DNA of 24,328 nt from Prorocentrum cordatum (lineage: Eukaryota; Sar; Dinophyceae; Prorocentrales; Prorocentraceae): NCBI GenBank assembly GCA_963575745.1, contig CAUYUJ010011188.1, positions 1-24,328 on the forward strand. The letters are read 5' to 3'. The first letter of the stretch is position 1. Every line of letters begins with the position of its first letter. The notes below the pieces were generated by a model. That model was given only the letters and a program-made list of their open reading frames with translations, made no database searches and was not told where the DNA came from. Shown here piece after piece: positions 8,755 to 16,248 of the stretch. A program made the translations under genes and the position numbers.

Positions 8755-8932
8755 GAAGCCTTCGGTGGAGCCTCCTGCGGGGCCACGTAACGTGCGAGGG
8801 ATGCGCTCGAAGCCTTCGGTGGAGCCTGCTGCGGGGTCACGAAACGTGCGAGGGGTGCTCCGAGATGGGCCCAAAGCCTTAGGGGAAGCCTCATGCGGGG
8901 CCACGAAACGTGTGAGAGGTGCTCATGATTTG
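8755..8932 (+). repeat. 54-64-bp repeat, three units
   Basis: Units start GAAGCCTTCGGTGGAGCC at 8755 and 8809, and AAAGCCTTAGGGGAAGCC at 8873. Each continues with TGCGGGGYCACGWAACGTG, then CGAGGGRTGCTC. Spacings are 54 and 64 bp. The preceding 8616-8754 contains shorter GGAGGCCT/GGAAGCC motifs. Confidence 0.85.
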
Positions 8933-8941
8933 TCCGATGCC

Positions 8942-9100
8942 TTCCAGCTCTGGAACGATCAAGATGAGGATCCGTACAGCTCTGGCACGATCCCTATAAG
9001 AACCGATGCAGCTCTGGCACGGTGCCTGTAGCGATCCTACCACAGCTGTGGCAGGATCCCCTTATGGGGGTCCCTACGGCTGAAGCTGGATCCCTACGGG
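8942..9100 (+). repeat. 32-bp satellite, second cluster (~5 units)
   Basis: CAGCTC/CAGCTG anchors at 8945, 8977, 9009, 9043 and 9077 give spacings of 32, 32, 34 and 34 bp. Units share CAGCTCTGGCACGATCCCTA and form a subfamily distinct from the main array, from which they are separated by about 610 bp of unrelated repeats. Confidence 0.88.
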
Positions 9101-9104
9101 GCGT

Positions 9105-9186
9105 CCCTTTGGGTGTCTGGGAGCATCTTGGGTGTCTGGGGGGTGGGAGTGCGGGGACGTAGGGGTGTGGGGGGGGGGGGGGGGGG
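9105..9186 (+). repeat. GGGTGTCTGG repeats and an 18-base G run
   Basis: Two GGGTGTCTGGG motifs and further G clusters lead into an uninterrupted run of G at 9169-9186. The G-rich strand could form quadruplexes. Confidence 0.8.
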
Positions 9187-9224
9187 CGCTGAGTGCCCCA
9201 GAGTAGATATCCATCCTCCCTCTG

Positions 9225-9254
9225 TGAATTGCGAGGACGCCTCGAGCGGGAGCC
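9225..9254 (+). repeat. Solitary 41-bp-satellite unit
   Basis: TGAATTGCGAGGACGCCTCG, then AGCGGGAGCC, matches the end of the 41-bp array (7001-7031) and, as there, is followed within a few bases by GTTGTTGTT. Confidence 0.7.
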
Positions 9255-9261
9255 ATCCGCG

Positions 9262-9346
9262 GTGTTGTTGTTATTGCTGTTGTTGCTGGTGTTGGTGTTG
9301 GTGTTGGTGTTGGTGTTGCTGGTGTTGTTGGTGCTGTTGCTGTTGG
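9262..9346 (+). repeat. GTT/GGTGTT tract
   Basis: GTT triplets with GCT interruptions and a block of TGTTGG hexamers. It forms the left arm of a foldback with the CAA tract to its right. Confidence 0.9.
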
Positions 9347-9367
9347 GGGCGCCGAACCCCGGCGCCC
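9347..9367. other. Hairpin joining the GTT and CAA tracts
   Basis: GGGCGCCG (9347-9354), loop AACCC, CGGCGCCC (9360-9367): an 8-bp perfect GC stem placed exactly between complementary triplet tracts. Confidence 0.85.
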
Positions 9368-9376
9368 GCTCCTATC

Positions 9377-9377
9377 C

Positions 9378-9414
<37 letters not shown>

Positions 9415-9427
9415 CCTACAACAACAA

Positions 9428-9522
<95 letters not shown>

Positions 9523-9640
9523 GCAACAACAACAACGACAACAATAACAACAACAAAAAAACGAAAACACCAACAACAAAAACATCAACAGCAGCAGCAG
9601 CAACACCAACAACAACAACAACAACAATCATTTTACCCGA
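9377..9640 (+). repeat. CAA microsatellite
   Basis: About 260 bp of CAA/ACA with occasional TAA, GCA, CGA and AAAA interruptions. The frames give poly-Gln, Thr or Asn and are not treated as genes. Confidence 0.95.
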
Positions 9641-10228
9641 ACGCGTGGTGTTCTCCCCAGTGCCAGGGTTTTCATACGACACCAGGCAATACCCCCACTT
9701 CGTGGGGGGGCATTACAAGCTCTACCAAATATCCAAACGACTCTTCGCGACCACCCAAACCCAGCTTCCCGCCCTATGACGTTGGGACACTTCACTTCGT
9801 GGCGTGCGGACGACCGTGGCTACTACACTGGCGTGGGGTACACACCCACAGAACTTGGTCACTTATTCGGGGCGCGCATGTGCCCAGCATGGTGCAATTG
9901 TGCCATACAATACATAATACAGAGAGACAGAGAGAGAGACAGAGAGCAGACAGAGAGAGAGACAGAGAGAGCGGAGTTGGTCACATTTTTGGGTCAAGTT
10001 CCTGGGATGATGGGAATACACAACTCTGTTACATTTGATAGTGTGCACGACACACATGAGATGATACGTACTCGCAAGATAGTTGGTCACATTTGTGGAA
10101 TTCCTGGGCGCATGTGTCCCGCATGGTATTATTTGACAGGGATGATGGCCCTGGCAGGTGCGCAACCGTTGTCGCAGAAGTTCGAAAAAGTTGCTCGCAA
10201 AAGCCCGTTTGACAGAAATGTTTAAAAA
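9641..10228 (+). other. Repeat-derived segment with a 149-residue open frame
   Basis: Plus frame 9776-10225 encodes a peptide in which GHLFGARMCPAW and GHICGIPGRMCPAW recur, because the DNA is a tandem repeat (TTGGTCAC or a variant at 9855, 9977 and 10083, spacings 122 and 106). The first unit is lengthened by a GAGACA tract at 9918-9976 that codes for an Arg/Glu run. No family is recognised, and a protein-coding role is doubtful. Confidence 0.45.
9918..9976 (+). repeat. GAGACA/GAGAGA purine-rich tract
   Basis: AGAGAGACAG hexamer-like units within the first ~110-bp repeat unit. Confidence 0.85.
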
Positions 10229-10560
10229 GTGTTGGGTTTCCTACGAATCCGCAAGAGCGCGCGGGATGAGATTTTGACATTTTTTGTTGAAAAACCATTG
10301 GTTTTTTGATGTTTTTATGTTAAAATCGCTCCGAACACTAAGCTTTTGGAAGGATTTCGTCTTGCGCGCGCGAATGTCCACTTTACCTTATTTTTTGCAA
10401 GGGATTCTTGAAATTTGATTATATTAGAACAAGAAATGTCATTTTATAGTGTTTTTTGCAAGGGAAAACGGATTACAACAAAACAACCGGATCTTGATCA
10501 CATCGAATTACCTGAGGCTTCCTCACGAAAATGATGAAAATGTAGCTGCGGCCTAGGCGG
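10229..10560. other. AT-rich island without a gene
   Basis: Clearly richer in A+T than the surroundings, with T runs. It contains a direct repeat, TTTTTTGCAAGGGA, at 10391 and 10452 and a short palindrome, AAAAACCATTGGTTTTT, at about 10290-10306. Frames are short. It could be an insertion or old intergenic sequence. Confidence 0.6.
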
Positions 10561-10587
10561 CGCAGGGGGGCCGTGCACCAGGGGCCC

Positions 10588-10613
10588 AACAATAATTATT
10601 CTTTAGAATTAAT
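10588..10613 (+). repeat. CAACAATAATTATTCTT dispersed motif, copy 2
   Basis: Matches 7161-7186. Upstream both share a TGCACC-G-rich lead. Here it directly precedes the pure AAC tract. Confidence 0.65.
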
Positions 10614-10619
10614 AATGTT

Positions 10620-10755
<136 letters not shown>

Positions 10756-11045
10756 CGCGAAAACAACGAAACGGGGGCCAACCTCAGGCCGAGAAGCGGT
10801 CCGCCAATGCTACGGTTGCCTGCGCGGGCAGGCCAGAAACGGGCAGCAGAAAGGGGCTGGAGCAGATTCGATATTACGCGAAATCCCCATCCCGACTTCC
10901 TCCACCGCCTCCATCACCAGATCAGAGTGAGCACACATGGCTGCAAGGAGCGCGGGGATGAGATGAGGATGCTGGCCCCTGAACGCTGACGATCGGGACT
11001 CAAATGGCTTCGGCTGCGAGCCAGGAGCTGAGAGACGGAGTGCTC
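10756..11045. other. No recognised feature
   Basis: Mixed sequence of moderate GC. A plus frame continues from the AAC tract to 10989 with no recognisable domain. Confidence 0.4.
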
Positions 11046-11051
11046 TCCTTC

Positions 11052-11165
11052 CTCCTCATCCTCGTCCTCGTCCTCCTCCTCCTCCTCCTCCTCCTCCTCC
11101 TACTCCTCCTCCTCCTCCTCCTCCTCCTCCTCCTGCTGCTCCTCCTCCCCCCTCCTCCTCCACCC
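11052..11165 (+). repeat. TCC microsatellite
   Basis: TCC with a few TAC and TGC interruptions, pyrimidines on the plus strand. It is not followed by a CAG acceptor, unlike 1488-1827 and 8463-8612. Confidence 0.94.
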
Positions 11166-11261
11166 CTCTTCCGTATAAGTAACCCCTCGCTCTCGCACCC
11201 CGAAGGCGGTCCAAAGGGCGGGCCGGGCGTTTCGCCTGAGACTTCCCCCCCACCTACGATC

Positions 11262-11625
11262 CTGAGGCTTCAGATTTGTAGCAGCTTCACGGATGGAGGG
11301 CGGGTGGTTTTCTAAATGTGGCTCTCGCATTAGCCCCGCGCACATTCGTCTTCATATCTGCATGAGCTGCACGGATGGAGGACGGGTCGTTGTCAAAATG
11401 CGGATCTCTCCTTTAGCGCCTCGCACAAGACTCTCAATTGGAAGAGCTTCACGGATGGTAGGCAGGCCGCTTTCAAAATGTGGCTCTCGCCTTAGCGCCG
11501 CGCACACTCGTCTTCAAAGCTCGCAAGAGCTTCACGGATGGATGGCAGCGCCTTTGCAAAATGTGGCTCTCGCCTGAGCGCCGCGCACATTCGTTTTAAG
11601 AGTTTGCAACAGTTTCAAGGATTAT
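11262..11625 (+). repeat. 82-bp satellite, cluster 1 (~4.5 units)
   Basis: Units contain GCTTCACGGATGGAGG, then TTTTCAAAATGTGGCTCTCG, then GCGCCGCGCACATTCGTCTT. The CTTCAC or equivalent anchors fall at 11285, 11367, 11448, 11530 and 11613, spaced 82, 81, 82 and 83 bp. A second cluster lies at 13185-13510. The period is twice that of the 41-bp satellite, but I see no shared sequence. Confidence 0.9.
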
Positions 11626-11629
11626 CATG

Positions 11630-11806
11630 GGTAACGTCCCAGAAATGATGTTTCGGCAGGGTGTTAGAATGTCAAGGCGCAACAGTCACGTGAATTCGCG
11701 GTGTTAAAATCCCAGAAATGATGTTCTGGCACGAATCAGGATCGTCAAGAAGCAATAGGAACGGTCATTCGCGGCGCAGAAGTCCCATGCATGGTGTTCT
11801 AGCGGA
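11630..11806 (+). repeat. 73-bp repeat, about 2.4 units
   Basis: TCCCAGAAATGATG at 11637 and 11710, and TCCCATGCATGGTG at 11783, give two 73-bp steps. CATTCGCGGYG or a variant recurs in register. Confidence 0.85.
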
Positions 11807-11947
11807 GTTCTGCGTTTTCAAACGGTTGTCTTCCAACGGGGCAGTTCCCTCAATTAAAATGAACACGTGTAGGAGCCGATGAAGAGGGAACTTGGAGGGA
11901 TGGTTTTTGTTGCAATGTCGTTGATAAGTCTTGGGTTTACACTGGTC
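11807..11947. other. No recognised feature
   Basis: Short mixed sequence leading into the next TCC tract. A frame opening at 11879 runs into that tract as Leu/Ser runs and is not supported as a gene. Confidence 0.4.
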
Positions 11948-12080
11948 CTCCTCCTCCCCCTCATTCTCCTCCTCCTCTACCTCCTCCACCTCCCTTCCTC
12001 GTCCTCCTTCTCAACCTATTCCTTCCCTGCTTCCGTACATTCCTCCTCCTCCTCCTCCCTCTCCTCCTCCTCCTCCTGGA
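11948..12080 (+). repeat. Impure TCC microsatellite
   Basis: TCC blocks broken by unrelated pyrimidine-rich sequence, looking older or more eroded than the other tracts. Confidence 0.85.
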
Positions 12081-12744
12081 AGCAATTGCATAGCGGTTCA
12101 TATCAGGAAGGAGTGACCCACAAGACAGCAAGAACTGACACAACGAGAGTGGCGGTGAGAACGGTGATGACACGGCAGCGCCAACCTGAACAATCACCCA
12201 TGGCGGTGTCATGTGAGAAACACGTCGGTCAGTATGGCGACGGAACTGGTACCGATGTATTTTCGCCTCGCAGCGCTCATTGCTGGTGAAAGTGGTATCC
12301 CTTGGTTCCTGGAAACTTATATATCTGTACTTATCACCTCGAATGAACGACTGTAGAAATCTCATGAGTGTCGCCTGCGATGCCTACGCTTACACCAGAT
12401 CACTATACCATATCGTTCAATTGACCTTTGAGCTCCGCTGAGGTTGAGTTGTCCAAGGTGCTTGATGCCCGCTTGGCCCAAAGAAACACGAAATCGCACC
12501 AAATTGCGTATCCAGCCATTGGTCTCACGTCCGCCACCGTGCCGCAGGCACTGAGAAGGCTGCCCGCAAGTCCCTCCGATTCCTCTGGTCAATGTTTGCA
12601 AGTGCTCTTCACGGAACCCAGACCTCAAATTTCAAAGTTATGTGGCAATCAGGGGCGCTTGTTTGGCATTATTGGGGATCCTCGCGTGACGTTTCCATCG
12701 CCCTCGCGAGCGCGGTTTGGCATACACACTTCCAAGATGGCTTA
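12081..12744. other. Low-repeat region with an unassigned frame
   Basis: One of the few stretches here that is not visibly repetitive. A plus frame at 12428-12745 (105 residues, starting MSSAEVELSKVLDARLAQRN) and a minus frame at 12362-12628 overlap. Neither has a motif that I trust. SSAEVEL is loosely like the SSAEAE motif of copia-type RNase H, but no other retroelement feature follows. It may hold an exon. Confidence 0.3.
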
Positions 12745-13180
12745 AGATAGTATCTGGGCCTGTCCTGGAGCCATCTTTGGGGGCAGTAGTGGAGGCCCTG
12801 GTGGTGCGCCCGAGGCCAGTAACGCTGACAGAACTAGGGCTGTTGGTCTTAATAGCGTCCAAGACGGCACAGGAGGCCCCCAAGGTCAATTGAACACTGC
12901 CCCCGAGGCCCACAAGAGGCCCCCCAGACGGCCCCAAGAGGGCCCAAGAGGGGGAACCCGAACTGGGAACGCGAACTGACGGCTCGATCTCTTCCCCCAA
13001 ATATTGCACACCGAGACCGCCAGTAGACCACAAAGAGGCCCCCAGGGTCCACAAGAGGCCCCAAGAGACCGCATGAGACCTCCGAGAAGACCCCAAAAGG
13101 CCCTAACGAGTTTCCAGTAAGCCCCAAAGATGCGTTCCAAGAGACCCTCAGAGGCCTCTACGAGACCTGTGTTCCGCGAC
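12745..13180 (+). repeat. Degenerate CCAAGAGGCCCC repeat region, copy 2
   Basis: CCCCAAGAGG/GAGGCCCCCAGA motifs are densest at 12880-12960 and 13030-13160. They are interrupted at about 12955-13010 by GGGAACCCGAACTGGGAACG, recalling the GGGACCCGAACGG interruption inside copy 1. It leads straight into the second 82-bp cluster. Confidence 0.7.
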
Positions 13181-13184
13181 CTTG

Positions 13185-13510
13185 GAGCCGCGCACATTCG
13201 TCTTAAATGCTTGCAACAGTTACGACGATGGAGATCGCTCGTTTCCCCAACGGGGCTCTCGCATTAGCGCTGCGCACATTCGTCTTAGAAGCTTGCGACA
13301 GTTACGAGGGCGGAATGCGGTTGATTTTCAAAATGGGATTATCGCCTTACCGTTGTGCAGAATCACCCTAAAAACTTAAAAATTATAAAAACAAAAAACA
13401 ACAAAAAAAAAATGGAGGCAGCGTCCCTTTCAATATGGAGCTCTTGCATTAGCTCCGGGCACATTGGCCGTAAAAACTTGAAACAGATATAAAAATAAAG
13501 GACGCTCTGA
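13185..13510 (+). repeat. 82-bp satellite, cluster 2 (~3-4 units)
   Basis: GCCGCGCACATTCGTCTTA at 13187 and GCTGCGCACATTCGTCTTA at 13269 are 82 bp apart. Weaker units follow near 13350 and 13452, separated by an A-rich insertion (13370-13412). It is the same family as 11262-11625, with TTACGACGATGG in place of TTCACGGATGG. Confidence 0.82.
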
Positions 13511-13654
13511 AACTTGATGATCAGAAGGTTGAACGTGTAACGACTGCCCTCTTGTGGTGAAAAGAAGGCTTGCAAGAACTCATTCAGGGGGAATTGGGAC
13601 GAGCGGCTTTATTTCAGAATCGGTGATGCATCCTGGATTTACTCGGGTCCTGAT

Positions 13655-13750
13655 CCTCCTCCGCCTCCTCCTCCTCCTCCTGCTCCTCCTCCTCCTACTG
13701 CTCCTCCTCCTCCTCCTCCTGCTGCTACTGCTCTTCATCCTCCTCATCTG
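13655..13750 (+). repeat. TCC/TGC microsatellite
   Basis: TCC with many TGC and TAC interruptions. Sequence between 13511 and 13654 shows nothing recognisable. Confidence 0.9.
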
Positions 13751-13818
13751 CTGACCCAACGTCTGACCACATCGGCATCTCCAGAAAGGCAGGGGGTGGC
13801 GGTGACTCGCCGTTGGTT

Positions 13819-13984
13819 GGCGGCGCGCCAAGGGGGGTAGGGGGAGGGGGGAAGGCTTCTTAGAAGCACCCCTACTTCTTAGAAGGTGCGAGCCTTCTCT
13901 GTAGATGTAAGGCCGACGCCTTCTAAGAAGCAGCCTCCTTCTAAGAAGCCTTCACCTTGCCCCTACCCCCGTCTGCGCGCCGCC
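13819..13984. mobile_element. Foldback/MITE-like element, 166 bp
   Basis: The left arm starts GGCGGCGCGCC, then AAGGGGGGTAGGGGG, and runs to GGCTTCTTAGAAG. The right arm is its reverse complement with a few mismatches, ending GCGCGCCGCC. Arms are about 47 bp, and each carries two copies of CTTCTTAGAAG or its complement (13856, 13875; 13920, 13938), so almost the whole element folds into a hairpin. A decayed GTTGG lies in both flanks. No transposase is encoded. It lies just 3' of the broken PPR fragment. Confidence 0.75.
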
Positions 13985-14207
13985 GAGTTGGCGTCTTCGA
14001 TCGGATCTTCATGGTTATGCGTCGCTGGACAAACACGGTGTGCAACGATCAGGAAGGAGTGCTGCCGACGCTGCAGCTTGTCGAACTGGTGGTGAATGAG
14101 CACGTTGACATTGGCCATCTTGCCTGCTTGTGCGCCCGTCTGGGCAAGACCATTCGCGGTGTTCGACCACCATCTTGTCTCCCGAAACTCGACGATTTCG
14201 TTCGTCC
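13985..14207. other. Unassigned open frames between the foldback and the PPR fragment
   Basis: Plus frame 13957-14223 includes FDRIFMVMRRWTNTVCNDQE and LPTLQLVELVVNEHVDIGHL, and a minus frame covers the same bases. Composition is protein-like on both strands and I cannot assign either. The PPR reading frame upstream does not continue into it. Confidence 0.25.
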
Positions 14208-14477
14208 TCACTGCACGCCTTGATCACAAGCACTAATTGCTGCGCTGTACGTGTAAATGTTTGGTTGCACCGTATCTTGCCACGCCTCGCTGAGCAACAA
14301 CAGCGCCTGTTGCCAGCGTCCACCTTTCTCACACGCGCTGATGGCAGCATTGTAACTGAACCGGGCTGCAGAAGAGTCCACAGTTGGCTCAAACATTCTC
14401 GCCCCAGGAAGTGAAACAGAGCAAATAGGAGCTGTGAAACGGAGCAAGTAGGAGCTCCAACGAACAAGGACGGACAC
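14208..14477 (-). pseudogene. PPR protein fragment with a stop inside the second repeat
   Basis: Minus-strand frame with one full PPR motif (RFSYNAAISACEKGGRWQQA, then LLLLSEAWQDTVQPN) and the first half of a second (IYTYSAAISACDQGVQ), then TGA at 14208-14210. In the family, and in the intact gene at 21696-22948, the next residue is the conserved Trp of GGQW, so the stop looks like a TGG to TGA change. After it the frame has no further PPR sequence. Upstream, FEPTVDSSA is preceded by CTTCCTGGGGCGAG, a possible acceptor, so this may be a relic exon. PPR proteins bind organellar RNA; this copy is probably not functional. An alternative is a true exon ending at the GGC|GTGCAGTGA donor-like site just before the stop. 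Confidence 0.7.
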
Positions 14478-15036
14478 AACGTATGTGGCCGCAGCTGTGG
14501 ACGCTTCTCACAGGTCTGACTGATACTCCGAAACTCACTTGGCCACAGGGCGGCGGGTGAGCTGTTTCCCCTTCGGACACCCAGAACTTACGCGTGGATT
14601 CTGCGTAGTTTCGGGTTCGGGCGTGCGCAAAGCACTCTGACTGACCGTCGACTGACCAAGATGGGGAGGAGAGGCATGAGGAGGAGGATCCAGACAAGGA
14701 GGGAGGAGAGGCAGGGGGACGAAGGGACGGATAGAATGCAGGGAACCATGTACTCCGAAAGGTCCTGGTCCGTCCTGCGAGGTGGGTACGTGACATGCCT
14801 TCCAGTAAGCTTTGCACACTCTGGACTCCTCCAGCATAGCGTGGGGGGTACTCTTGCGGCAACTCATGCTGACTCTGCTGCCCGTTGGCTTCGCGTTGCT
14901 TTGTACGGCATCGGTCTGCTTGGCGTCGCTTTCGTGCTGTCAGCCTTTGCATCAGTACGACTCGCTTGGCGCTTTTGTGCGGTACTGTGTCATCCTTTCG
15001 CGTCGCCCTGAAATGCTCTAGATTGCTCTACTACGC
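14478..15036. other. No recognised gene
   Basis: Mixed sequence. A minus frame (14389-14952) and a plus frame (14661-15011) overlap, and neither shows a domain. GAGGAGAGGCRKGRGGA motifs occur at 14665-14725. The last ten bases (CGTGATGTGC, 15037-15046) form the left candidate target-site duplication of the next element. Confidence 0.35.
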
Positions 15037-15084
15037 CGTGATGTGCGAAAGAGCGTGTTCCACCGCTGCTGGCGGAAAACCGGG

Positions 15085-15310
15085 GGGGGTCACTGGGGGG
15101 TCCCAACCCGTCCCCCCCCACTCCCTCGAAAACCGGGGGGGGTCACTACCAGTTCGAACCCCTCCCCCCCCCCACACAGTCCATCATGAAAAGGGGGGGG
15201 GTCACTACACGAGTTCGAACCACCACCACCCCTGCCCCCCTCGAAAACGGTGGGTGGTCACAACCGGTTCGAACCACCACCACCCCTCGCCGCTGGCAAA
15301 CGATTCCCGC
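15085..15310 (-). repeat. GGTTCGAACC unit array 1 (inverted orientation)
   Basis: Units read GGGGTCACTACCAGTTCGAA, then CCCCTCCCCC, so they run opposite to arrays 2 and 3. Three or four units are separated by G/C runs and, at the right, CACCACCACCCCT. The right edge, CGCTGGCAAACGATTCCC, is the complement of AGTCGTTTGCTGGCG at the left edge of array 2. Confidence 0.85.
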
Positions 15311-15880
15311 TCCTCGGGACAGTTGGGAACGGTGGTGGTGGGGACAGTGGTGCGGGGACAGTGGTACAGTGGTGCGGACAGTGGTGGGGACGGTGGTGGT
15401 GGGGACAATGGTGAGGGGACAGCGGGACAGTGGTGGGGACAGTAGGACAGTAGTGGGGACGGTAGTGGTGGGGACAGTGGTGAAGGCGGTGGTGAGGACA
15501 GTTGTGGGACAGTTGTACAATGGGGAAAGTGGTGGGGACATTGGGGACAGTGGGACAGTGATGGGGACAGTGGGGACGGTGGGACAGCACAGTGGGACAG
15601 CGGCGGGGACAGTGGGACAGCGGTGGGTACAGTGGGACAGTGGGACAGTGGTGGGGACCGTGGGGAAAGTGGGGAGAGTGGGACCGTGGTGGGACAATGG
15701 TGGGGAGAGTGGGGACAGTGAGACACTGGCGGGGGCACTGGTGGGGACAGCGGGGACAATGGTGGGAACAGTGGGGACAGTGGGACAGTGGTGGGGACAG
15801 TGGTGGGGACAGTGGGGACAGTGGTGGGAACAGTGGGACAGCTCAGTGGGACAGCGGCGGGGACAGTGGGACCAGGGAGT
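15311..15880 (+). repeat. GGGGACAGTGGTG minisatellite
   Basis: About 45 units of GGGACAGTGG with variable GTGG, GACG and GTGGTG inserts of 9-18 bp, all purine/T-rich on the plus strand. It fills the space between the oppositely oriented GGTTCGAACC arrays. Long Gly/Thr/Val-rich frames are repeat artefacts. Confidence 0.92.
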
Positions 15881-15884
15881 CGTT

Positions 15885-16248
15885 TGCTGGCGGTGAGTGT
15901 GGGGGGGGAGGGGTTCGAACCAGTAGTGACCCCGCCCGGTTTTCTGGAGGGGGGGGGAGGGGAGGGGTTCGAACCGGTAGTGACCCCCCCCGGTTTTCTG
16001 GATGGGGGGGGGAGAGGTTCGAACTGGTATAGTGACCCCCCTCTGGTTTTCGGGGGGGGGGAGGGGTTCGAACTGGTAGTGATTCCCCCCGGTTTTCAGG
16101 AAGAGGGGGGAGAGTTCGAACCGGTCGTGACCCTCCCCGGTTTTCCAGAGGGGGGGGGACTTCGAGCCGGTATACCAGCCCCCCCCGGACTTCTGGAGGG
16201 GGGGGGGGGTTCGAACCGGTAGTGACCCCCCCCCCGGTTTTCTGAGAA
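15885..16248 (+). repeat. GGTTCGAACC unit array 2, seven units
   Basis: TTCGAAC/TTCGAG at 15914, 15968, 16018, 16067, 16115, 16161 and 16210 gives spacings of 46-54 bp. The unit is GGTTCGAACCGGTAGTGACC, then a C run, then CGGTTTTCTGGAGG and a G run. GGTTCGAACC is a perfect palindrome and fits the pol III B-box consensus GGTTCGANNCC. No tRNA fold accompanies it. Confidence 0.92.

Noticed and set aside
12428-12745. copia-type RNase H from SSAEVEL
   Set aside because: Only one loose motif; no DTG, catalytic Asp or other retroelement domain nearby.
15885-16248. tRNA genes, because of GGTTCGAACC
   Set aside because: No acceptor stem, D arm or anticodon arm can be placed upstream, and the motif recurs every ~50 bp.
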